A DNA stretch of 64,000 nucleotides from Limnoperna fortunei (lineage: Eukaryota > Mollusca > Bivalvia > Mytilida > Modiolidae): positions 1 to 64,000 of the forward strand of contig OX104119.1 of NCBI GenBank assembly GCA_944474755.1. Direction: 5' to 3'. Numbering within the stretch: the stretch's first letter is position 1; each line of letters starts with the position of its first letter. This document shows positions 13,801-25,800 of this stretch, one piece after another. Below the pieces are notes generated by a model that saw only the letters and a list, made by a program, of their open reading frames with translations, ran no database searches and had not been told where the DNA came from. A program made the position numbers and the translations under genes.

Positions 13801-16800
13801 TACTTGCTGGCATAAAAGAATTAGAATGTGAATTCCAATATTTCTCTGGTAGCCAGTATACTCAGTTAAGAGACTTGGTTGTATCTCGATTGACTCTACA
13901 TAATGCTAGAAGAGGAGGAGAGCCTAGTCGTTTGACTATACAAGAATGGAAGGATGCTGAAGAAAGTGCATGGGTAGATAAAAACAGCATCAATAAAACG
14001 ACTGATCCATTAGAAAGAAAGCTGTTGTCTAAATATAAACTAGCATACCAATCTGGCAAATGTATCACTCAGATGGTGCCATCTCTTATTCCAGATGATT
14101 GCATCAAAGCAATAAAAAAACTTGTTGATCCCCAAGTTAGAGAGGCTGCTGGTGTCCATAAAAACAATGCATATACCTTTCCACATGTTAAAAAATCTTT
14201 AAATCATGTTTCTGGGTGGCACTGTGTAAGTAACATCTGTAAGCAAGCTGGATTAGATAAAAGAATAAATGCAACAGATATGCGGCATAGGGCATCAACA
14301 ATTTATGCAAGTCTGGATGTTCCTGATATTGACCGTGATGCATTTTATAGACACATGGGGCATTCAGAAGAAATAAACAAACACGTCTACCAGTGTCCTC
14401 TTGGTAGAAAAGAAATAACATCAGTTGGAAAGTTTTTTGACATGCTGGATAATCGTAAGTTATATGTAATAAATTTATTTATCCTGTAAAGGTGGGGAAG
14501 GAGGAGGGCATATTAATGTACCCTAACCCTAATTTAGCATAAATTTATAAGGCACACAAATTTCCACCTATAAGATTTTCAAGGCAGAGTTTGATGATAA
14601 TACTGATTGTACATCTTCTTAGGTTATTTTTTTTACATGGTACTTGAAATGATGAATTGGACAAAGAATAAAACATTTTTTTTCACATCAAGGCAATATG
14701 GTTTGTATTGTTTGGTACGACTTGTGTTAATAAAGTAGGTAAGGTTGGTGGGTGTTGTCTAAATTTGGTTCAGTGGTAGCCGAATTCTGAGTACTTGTCA
14801 TTCTGTCACCTGACCTTAACCCCAATTTCACATTCCACTTATGGGATTATGTCAGTTTCTCAGTATTGGATTCTGACAGTTCTTAATATGCATAACATTT
14901 GGTATATTTGCTGATGAAAGGTACATGACAGTCTGGTTAAGGTGTTGACTGGAATAAACCTCAATGTCACAGGCTAATAATGACTAGGATGAAGTTTTTG
15001 AGTCTATTCCATTAATAATAAAAATTCATTTATCAAACAGTACAATTGCATATAATAAAGGAACACAAACTTGTTATATCATATTCATCATTCATTAACA
15101 ACAATAGTAAAAATGCTGTACATGTATATTGGTATAATATTGACCAAAATTTTTATCAATTCTAACTAATCCCAAGATTACGCTCTCTGTTAGTTCATGA
15201 TGAAAAATATCTTCAGTTTCACTATTGATCAGAGTAAATGAAATTGTTCTTAGTAAAGATGGGTTAATGCATGGATAAATCATATCGATCACATGGTCAA
15301 TACTTGCATTTAAACTGGTTTAGTTTTTATATAAATTAAACTGGAAACCAGTACCGGAACTGTTATAAGATACATCTGAGGACCAAAGATAAAATAAACA
15401 AAGTGAACTAACAACAGACTCTTTTTTGCTGGTTATCTGGACCGTCACAAAGAACAAAAATATCGGACACATGCCTTTTTAAGTGTTCAGGACGGACGAT
15501 TTTTGCAGACTTTACACAGTCACTTGTTAATATGAAAAATATATTAATGAAGAAATATTCACACACACACACAATTAAATCTGGATTATTCATAAGGTTT
15601 TAAATATGTACCCTAAACTGTAATAGAATATATAATTTATAGTAATACTTCAAACCAGGACTTTTATTATGATTACAAGCAGTGAAAAAACACACAGCAT
15701 CAGTGTCCTTGGTAAGGAAATTTTAAGATTCACTTTGAAAGAGTTTTCTTAGCTATATGTTACTTGTTCGTATTCATTATAGACTTATATAAGCGGCTCA
15801 TAAAGTGTTTGCATTGTTGTTCTGTGCCAAGCATGAGATTTCCTGATTCCTATTGTATCATGTGTATTGTGGTTACATTTTGAAAAAACACTGCCATTCT
15901 TTTGGACATTTTGTGATGAAATTTCTTGACATTTTTGTCAATCTATTGCAGTTCCTTGCTCATCATCATTATCAACAATGTATCAATCAGGAAAAGACTC
16001 ACAAGTGACAGAAGGTATGTCTGATAAATGTGTATAAGGTAAAGATTCTAATTTCTATCATGCCACCACATCAACATTTGTAATATTTAAATGTGAACCA
16101 TCTTATGCACTTTTGATAATTTGACGATTGAGATCGAGTGCATACAGGACATTGATAGAATCTGTTTCTGTAATAATATAATGAAAAATGGAGATAGTAA
16201 ATTTTTCAATTGGATATGGTTATAAATTACATGGGGCATTTTAGTCAACATGTGGTTTATAGAAATTTTTGTATCGGTCTTGTCAGATTGGGTTTAAATG
16301 CACATAGAATAAATGAAAGGTTTTTCAGTTTACAATTGGCATTATTTTGTACGGAATCTTTTTATATGGAAGCCTTTTAGGGCCATTCAATTGACTTTTT
16401 AGCTCATCTGACCCGAAGGGTCATGTGAGCTATTGTTATCACTTTGCGTCCGTCGTCGTCGTGGTCGGCGTCTGTAAACTTTTTACATTTTAATCTTCTT
16501 CTCTGAAACCACTTGGCCAATTGAAACCAACCTAGGCCATAATGCTCATTGGGTGGACCTTTACAAAGTTTGTGTTTTTTATTTTGATTGGTAAACCAAT
16601 ATGACTTAGTTTAACATAGGACCCTATGGGGAAAAAGTTTAAAAGGGCTTCTTCTCTGAAACCGTTTAAATAATCAAAACAAAACTTACTAGCAATATTG
16701 TGTGGATGGTCCTCTATAAAGTTTGCGTTTTTGATGGGAATTGGAAATTCAAAATGGCCGCCACCGCAGGACTTAGTTTAACATAGAACCCTATGGGAAA

Positions 16801-19800
16801 AAGTTTTAAAAGGCTTCTTCTCTGAAACCGGTTAATCAATGGAAACAAAAACTTACTAGCAATATTGTTTGGATGGTCCTCTATAAAGTTTGTGTTTTTT
16901 ATGGCAATTGGAAATTCAAAATGGCCACTACCGCAGGACTTAATTTAACATAGGACCCTAAGGGAAAAAGTTTGAAAAGCTTCTTTTCTGAAACCATTCA
17001 ACCAATCAAAACAAAACTTACTATCAATATTGTTTGGATGGTCCTCTATAAAGCTAATGTTTTTTATGGCAATTGGAAATTCAAAATGGCCACTACCGCA
17101 GGACTTATTTTAACATAGGACCCTATGGGAAAAAGTTTTAAAAGGCTTCTTCTCTGAAACCGGTTAATCAATGGAAACAAAAACTTACTAGCAATATTGT
17201 TTGGATGGTCCTCTATAAAGTTTGTGTTTTTTATGGCAATTGGAAATTCAAAATGGCCACTACCGCAGGACTTAATTTAACATAGGACCCTAAGGGAAAA
17301 AGTTTGAAAAGCTTCTTTTCTGAAACCATTCAACCAATCAAAACAAAACTTACTATCAATATTGTTTGGATGGTCCTCTATAAAGCTAATGTTTTTATGG
17401 CAATTGGAAATTCAAAATGGCCACTACCGCAGGACTTATTTTAACATAGGACCCTATGGGAAAAAGTTTTTTAAGGCTTCTTCTCTGAAACCGGTTAATC
17501 AATGGAAACAAAAACTTACTAGCAATATTGTTTGGATGGTCCTCTATAAAGTTTTTGTTTTTTATGGCAATTGGAAATTCAAAATGGACGCTACCGCAGG
17601 ACATAGTTTAACATAGGACCCTATGGGAAAATGTTTTTAAAGGCTTCTTCTCTGAAACCGGTTAATCAATGGAAACAAAAACTTACTAGCAATATTGTTT
17701 GGATGGTCCTTTATAAAGTTTGTTTTTTTATGGCAATTGGAAATTCAAAATGGCAGCCACCGCTGCAGGACTTAGTTTAACATAGGACCTTATGGGCAAA
17801 TAAAAAAAATCTTCTCTATACAACCGGTTTACCAATGAAACAAAGCTTTCTAGTAATATTGTTTGGATGGTCCTATTTAAAGTTTATTGAAAATTACAGG
17901 ACTTAATTTAACATCAGGGAAATGCCACCTTCATTGCCTGTAAAATCAGGTGAGCGATACAGGCTCTTAAGAGCCTCTGGTTATAATTTGTTATAACAGA
18001 TTATTAATTTGATATAACAGATTTTTAATTGTGTCATAACAGATTATTAATTTGATATAAAAGATTATTTAGTTTGATATAACAAATAATTTAATTTGAT
18101 ATAATATGCCAAAAAATCACATAACTAGGTTTAATATCTGTCTTGTTAATAATTCTGGATGGAGCTTAACTCAGTTGGATAAAAATGAAAAGGTTGTTTG
18201 GTCAAAATGCTTTACTGGCATGACAAGTTATATTGTTTACATTTTTATTTGTTAAAATGATACAGAACATAGTGAACACAACATTCAATGTTTTTATCTC
18301 TATTAAATCCTATCTCACTTAACCAGCATGATCTGGATGGTTATGGTCAGTTTCTGGCCTGTTTTTCATGCAATATGGTTGACAGTTGTAATGACAATGT
18401 GACTTCACAATGTTACAAAACAGTGGTGAACAAACTATTTTTTATTTTATTTCCTAGATCTTACAATGTATCTCCCCACAAGTGGCTGGATTGATAAATT
18501 CAATCTTGGAAATAAGATTAGCGATAGTTACCTATTGTCGTCATTTATTAAATTAATGAGACAATATGTTGAATAATGCTACAATAAAATGTCCATGTAT
18601 AAAGCTAAATACATAATGTTCCCACAGTTATAATTTATTTTATTATCTCGGTTGTCTGAAAATTATTTTGTAGGACTAAATCTACAGTCAGACCTAGAAC
18701 AAAATAACAGTAACTTATCACAGGTTCAAGGTTTGTAGATTTGTTTCAATGCTAGTCAGTTCATTATGTTGATCATCCTGCCTTAACTTTTGTGTTGTCC
18801 GGTTAGCTAAGGTGACGTGGATCTCCCTTGGCATTATGGTAAAACTGTTTGTTCAACCCCAAAGGATTGTAAATTACTATTTGCATGTTAAGATTTGTTC
18901 TTAGTGGTCATTTTTAACTGAAATTAGCTGAATGGTAAAGGGTAGGATTCTCTGTAGCATTACTCTTATTATTCACTACCTATTTGAATAAGTTGAACTC
19001 TGCACAAATCAATTATTATGAATTGTTGACATCCATCACCTGTTTTTTCTACACAAAAATTTGGCATTTTAAATAAAATAGAAGCAAATCAAATAGTTGT
19101 AAACCATTCCCTATTTATTAAGGCACATGCTTTGCAACCTGGCCATTTCAGTCTGTTATGATTTTTAAAGTACTTATAGAAGTTGATCTACGGTCAAAAA
19201 CACCCTGTTTGGTTTATATTTTGTGTTCATTTGTCTGTTGATATGATAGAATTATCCAGTCTGAGTTTATACTATTGTAATGTATTTATAAGTTTAAAAT
19301 ATCTCATAACTTTAATTGACTGGCACTGGATTTATTTATATATTATCTTTGGAAATGCACAGAAATTCCAATAAATAAAATTAAACAAGCATAAATTAGT
19401 TTATAATTTTCATGATTTTCACAATCTTCATTATGTTCTATTGATTTTCAATTTTCTTCTCTAATATGTGTGAATTTTCCTTCTCGTGATGTAACCTTAT
19501 CATATGTCTGAAATTTAATCGGAGACAGATAAGTAAATTTTTACAAAGCTTATTTCCTAATTCTCCATAATATATTGTTGTATATGTTGTATTTATATGT
19601 GAATTTATGAATAAATATGTCAAACAGTTGAATAATTTTTATCATCCATACTTCGGTCATCCATTTTATATTGCTGTCAAAAATATCTTCATGATCAATA
19701 AGGAAGTCAACAAATATGACAGCATCAAAGTTTTATGAAGATTAAATGGTCAGTTTTAAATTATATATTTTTTTGTGAGATTTTTCTCTAATTATACCCC

Positions 19801-22800
19801 CCGCAAACTAGTTTGGGGGGGGTATATAGGAATCACCCTGTCTGTTTGTCCATCTGTCTGTTTGTCTGTCCGTCTGTCCACATCCCTTGTATGCGCTTCT
19901 CCACCTAAACCTCTTGATAGATTTTGATGATACTTTACATGAAGGAAGTACATCATATGTAGATGTGCATGAAGAATTTTCGTCGCTGTCGGATATTTTT
20001 CAGGGGAGATAATTGGACTTAGACTTTTTAAATATAGTATTCAGTGCGGGACCTCGTAAGAGCAACTACTCCTAAACCGTTTGACAGATTTTGATGAAAA
20101 TTTACATGAAGGGAGTACATCATATGTAGATGTGCATGAAGAATTTTTGTTGCTGTCGGATATTATTCAGGGGAGATAATTGCACTTGAAGCGAAGCGGG
20201 GGGTATCCCTTTGTAAGCGTGCTCACAGTCCACACTTGTTATGATTTAAAACCTGGAAATATCATGGTGTTGGATCTTAACTTAAGATACTAAGCTAAAT
20301 GCATCAATGAATAGTGAGAGGAACAAATATTAGAATACACGCCATGGCAAGATATCATTACAATATGTTTGTTCTTGTGCCGTTATTTCTTCAGAACCTT
20401 GTTGTTCAGAATTTATCATGGGTCTCAAAGAAAAACATAATTACAAAAAGAAGTGTTAATCTGATTGCACATACAGAAGTCAGCCAATAAATCGATATGT
20501 TGGAAATCCAAAAATGACATAAATTTAATACCAGGTTTCTTGTTTCGGAGGGGTGTTGTCAAATATTTTAAAGTACTCCTTTTTGAAAGCAAATAAATAT
20601 ATTTCTTTTAGTTTATTTTTCTTCTGCTATAATCTTATTTCTTTTTTCAAGAATTTATAGGTTACTTGGTAGAGCAACATATTTTTACCAAAGTGATGGA
20701 GGAAGAACACCTAATCGAAGAGGATGAGGTGGAGACTATTCCAGAAAAACTTATATTTTATAAAGATTTCTTAATGAATAAGGATTTGCAGAAAGATGCA
20801 AAAAAGTACTTTACTGAGGATGGTTGGCTTACAGCTATGAATACTATTAATTCAATTACTAGTACTAGTAAGATCTTTGCTCACTTTATACATTTAGAAA
20901 AAATTTTGCCTGAAGTCTTAACAGGCTTAAACATATAATTTTATCAGGCAAATCATGATGTATAGTTTACAAAACTTTTGTGTATTTTATAAACACAATT
21001 TTGTTTTTAGTGGATTAAATGTCACTGCAGCCTAACATAGCTGTTATGTGAAATTTCTTATTGGTTGTTGAGGCCATTAATTCTAAAATAGTTGATTTGG
21101 CATAAGCTGCCTGACCCACGTAAAATGCTGCTAACCCAATAAATTTTTGTGATTGTTCTATGCACCTTTTTGTTTGGTCTTTATAGTATCCCTCACGGAA
21201 CCGAATCCAACTTGGATCTGCTACTTTGTCCTGCAAGTCAGTGTAACGTTTGATACTCGTTTTGTTCACTTTATGGGTTTCGACCTATTAAAAATGTCAC
21301 AGAATTGCACCACACTTTGATAGAATTTGTATCTGCAGAAAATATTCTAAATATACTAGCCAGGGGGCTTATAAAAATTAATTGAAGTTTCACGTGAATA
21401 AAATACTTATTGGTTATTATATATATATTTACACTGTAAATTGTGTGTTGATTGTATTTTGTGGTTTTTATATTGAGTATTCAACTAAAAATATCTTTAG
21501 ATGACGTGTGCAATTCATTTGCACATGACAGTAAACACAATAATGGCCTAAAAGTGACCTAAATGTTTCATTACGAATTATGTCTTCATTAAAAAGAATC
21601 ATCCAAATGTAGAAAAAAAATAGGTAGGGGATAATTTACATACTGAGCTATTTTAAGATTAATACAGTAAAGAAAAAAATTATCCAAACTATTTCATTTA
21701 TTACAAGTTTACTAGTTTACATTATTTGAATATTTGTTTACTGTTAATAATTAAAACTTCAATTGGGTTATAATTTTTATACATTTTTTAGTTTGCTTTG
21801 TACAGTTAATTTTGAGTCAGATTTTTATGCAAAAGAAGGTCTTACTGTGACATTGCCACTATTAAGACATTGGGAAACAATAGAACAACTCAACACAGAA
21901 AGACCAACAAAAAGCCTTGATAAACAGCAGATAAATAAATCTGAAGTAGTGTGATAACTCATGTACCACCAATGTCATTAGCGTTTTCGGCAGTATTTAC
22001 CTACCAATAACATATATTATTATAACATGAATAGAATTTTGCCTTTAAAGAAATAAAACGTGAAACATTAATTTATTTATCTTTATTTTCTTTCAGGAAT
22101 TCCTACAAGAAAACAGAACAGGGGGTTAAAAGAACTCAAAAGAAAAAGAACAGGTACTATTCAATTTATCAAGTCAATTTTCGTCCCAGTTTGTTTTCCC
22201 GCTTGACTTTTCACAGTCAGCCATGGTCACCTGATTTGTCCATCTGTTGTCCTTTTGTAACATTACCTCAGAAACTTGTGGTCAAATTATACCCCCACTT
22301 GTAAGAGAGGGGGCTATATTGCAATCACCTTGTCTGTCCGTCTATCCATCTGTCCAGTGCAAACTTTTTTAACAGATTTGTTGGCTTCTACTGAAGTGAT
22401 TGATTTCGAATTTCGTACACAGCTGGAGCATGATGAGTTGTACTGTGTCTCTCCTTTCCCGAGTGAGGTCAGTCAGTTATCTTCTTCCTGTTTTCTGGGC
22501 TGGCTTAGACTGTTTCCAGGGTCAAAACAGGGAAATTTTTCATAACAGATTTCGGGGCCTCGGTGGCCGAGTGGTCAAGGTAGTTCGTTTACTATTGATC
22601 ACGTGGTCTGTCAACACTGAGATTGCGGGTTCGATTCTCACTGCAGGCAGGGTGTACTCGACTCCAATCTTAATTGACAAGGATTGCCAGTTTTCCTACC
22701 GCAGGTCGGGGGTTCTCTCCGGGTACTCCGGCTTCCTCCCCCAATAAAAACTGGACGCCATGAAATAGCTGAAAAAATTGCTGAAAGTGGCGTTAAAACA

Positions 22801-25800
22801 CCATTCAAACAAACAAACAAACATAACAGATTTCTGTGCTTCTACTACAAGGATTGATTTCAAATTTGGTGCACAGCTTTAGCATGATGAGTTGTACCGT
22901 GCCACCCCTTTCCAGGTTAGTCAGTTATCTACTTCCTGTTTTCCGAGCCGAAAAATAGTCTAGTAGGGGTATTCTTAGCACGACTTGGTGCTGGTCCATG
23001 TTTGAACTGGATTTGCAAGAATATTTGCATCATCCTCTGTAAATACTCCTCATTTATTCTAATTGTAAGAAACTTAAGGTCAGTTGAATCTTGCTTTTAT
23101 AAAGAAAATCTGTTAATGGACCAAATTCAAGAATAGCCATTAACTGCATTTTTGTGTATTTGCACATTAAACAGACAAGTTATACATATACTCTTAAACC
23201 ATTAATATTTCATTTGTTAACACAATGAAGTTTCTTTCCTTAGTTATAAGAGACTCATCTGATTCTGAATATGAGCAAGATGAAGATGAGGCAACATCTG
23301 ACAGTTTCGAACCAGTTGAAAGTGATGCAAGCATGAAAGGTATTTAGTCTTATAATCTTATGATAGAAGACATCATATTTAAAAATTCATACATATAACC
23401 AGCTTCGAAAAAGAGGGGGTATATTGGTTTACACCTCTGTCCTTCCGTCTGCACCATACATGACCTTACCATGATGTCCTATATTGCGAGAACTGATTTC
23501 ATGTCTGTTGCATATCTTCTTCCTGTTGCCCGACTTTTTAACATTAGTGGTCAATGGAGGAAACTTTTTGTTATAGTTTTCTCAGCAACTGCTTATCACA
23601 ACCACTTGAAATTTTATATGTGACCTTACTATGTGGTCCTTTATTGTTAGTACTGATTTCAGATCTGTCACATATCTACTTTCTGCTTTACCAAATTAGT
23701 CCATTCAATGATGTGAATACCAGGGTATACTGCATGAGCAGTAACACACAGGTTGGTTCCTGGTTTTTTTTCTAAGACCAAAGGTTATTGTGCATAAATA
23801 TTAGGTTAAGAATGATTTAGGGTTTTATGCTATTTGTTTTTCCAGATAAACAACCATTAGAAATATTCACTTTGCAATATTTTGTTTTCCTTAAAAAAAC
23901 TACTTGGTAGATTTTAAAACTTGTGGTTAAGGCTATTGAAAGTCAGTAGTGTTTATCATTTTACAATTAATGACTTTGATAAAGGTCGCTGTCAGGGTTT
24001 ATTAGCCAGAAAAAAAATAGGCGAGGTGGGGGCTTAGAAATCTTGATAGCGACCATATATCAGACAGTATTTTCATCGCTGTCGGATATTATTCAGGGGA
24101 GATAATTTGACTTGAAGAAAAGTGGGGGTATCCCTTTGTGAGCATGCTCACAGTCCACACTTGTTATTACAGATGATTCAATGACCACTAAAATTGAAAT
24201 TTATAGTAATGTTGAAACTGTCATAATAAACAAATTTTAACTGGACAAAACCAGGTCAGTATTGTACTCCGTTTGACTGCTGTGCAGCGGAATTGTGCAG
24301 CAGACAAAACTGTATATGTTATTATGTAATTTTAGTACTAATACGATTAATCCTGACCCAAAAGTTGTTATAAGACCATGCAAAAACACGCAAAATTCTA
24401 TTCATGTAATAATAAATGTAATATTACTAGATATGCACTCTTAAGTGGCATTGTATAAGTCACTGCCTTATTGCTGTTGCTGTTTTTGTTTGTGTGCTTA
24501 TGAATGCTGACAAACTTATCAATCAATCCTAGATAGAGATATTCTTAAGACATGCTTAAATGGTCCTCGTTGCTCTACTGAAGGATTAGATCCAAGTCTT
24601 TGTGAGATAACTTGTCTAAAGAGGAAGGGACAGCAGTACTAGTGAGCTAGGACTATAGCACTCTAATCACTGGATTTCTCACAGTATACAATGGTCTTCT
24701 CCTAAAAAAAACACTAATTGCTATATACATGTTTAGCTGAAAAATAGTTTTCAAAATTTCAAACAAACCAACAGACATTTTAAACCAACTTGTCTTGTTC
24801 TGGCCCTGATTCCATGAGAAAAAATCTTCCATGCAAATTTTTTGTATTCTCAATTTCATCCAATTAAAATTTTTGATTTCCTCTGTTGTCATGGTAACAG
24901 AAAATTCTTAAGCTGAGCCAAATATTTTAACTTAAAAATCTTTGCCTTTTTTAACTTTTTTTCCTCAATTAAACATGAATTTTAATTTACTTACCTTGTT
25001 TTTTTTCCAGCACTTCCTACAAGAAAACATAACAGGGGGTTTAAAGAACTTAAAAGAAAAAGAACAGGTACTATTCAGTTGAACTGGTAAATTTTAAAGG
25101 AAAAGGCTACATTTTCCTTTGCCAGCTGGGCTCCTAGGCTTAGAAATCTAGGGCCTAACAATATACTTAAGTGCTCAGCTTTATCAGTGCAAGTGTGTTT
25201 TTACTATGACTTTCTGCGTGATCATGTGCACAATTTTTATTATATTACCCCATAAAGTCCATATTATTATATTTTAAATCGGACATTCATCAACCCTCTT
25301 TATTCTTCAAAATGTGTAATTTATAAAACTATAACTTTTTTATTTCAAAATAAATAATGCATGAATAGCCACCCATTACTTTAAATATATGGAACAACTA
25401 GATTAAGGATTTGTGAGACAGAAAAAAACCTGCTATAGGTGCTGAATAGATATAATATATTAAAAAAACTGAAAGTTTGATTTACATAAGCAGTGTCTTC
25501 CATTCTCCATTTTATACTATTTTACTTAGGTCACGTTTTAATATTTTTTTAATTCATAAATAACTGCATTAAAACTTCTAACTTGCTATGATAATTAGTA
25601 TTATTATACTTTACTATGGAAACCAGTTCAAAAATAAATTAGATATAAGAAGCCATCACTGTTTTTTTCTTGCTATAACTGCGTGTGGTTCAAATAACTG
25701 TCTAGGAATTTGCACATAGGCAAAATAACTACATGTAGTTATTTGTTTGACGTGCCAAAGAGCGCCAAATTTGAAAGAGGAAATAACTAGTTATTTGTTC

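Larger units (their letters stand above)
22097..24801 (+). repeat. Tandem exon-block duplication, copy 1
   Basis: Runs in order with copy 2 (25011-27825): basic exon, 'cagaaactt.tggtcaaat' segment, acidic exon, 'gcataaatattaggttaag' segment with a stop-ended exon, 'actagatatgcactct' and 'atcaatcctagatagag' segments. Copy 1 has a SINE and other repeat insertions that copy 2 lacks. The offset between copies ranges from 2914 to 4043 bp because of these insertions. Confidence 0.8.

Noticed and set aside
13007..14421. Minus-strand frames within exon 5
   Set aside because: Shadows of the real coding exon, with no domain of their own.
17362..17616. 84-codon + frame and its minus shadow
   Set aside because: Lies in the 164-167 bp tandem units of the hairpin-capped repeat.
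22276..22820. Overlapping frames on both strands
   Set aside because: They cover the hairpin-type repeat and the SINE; no domain.
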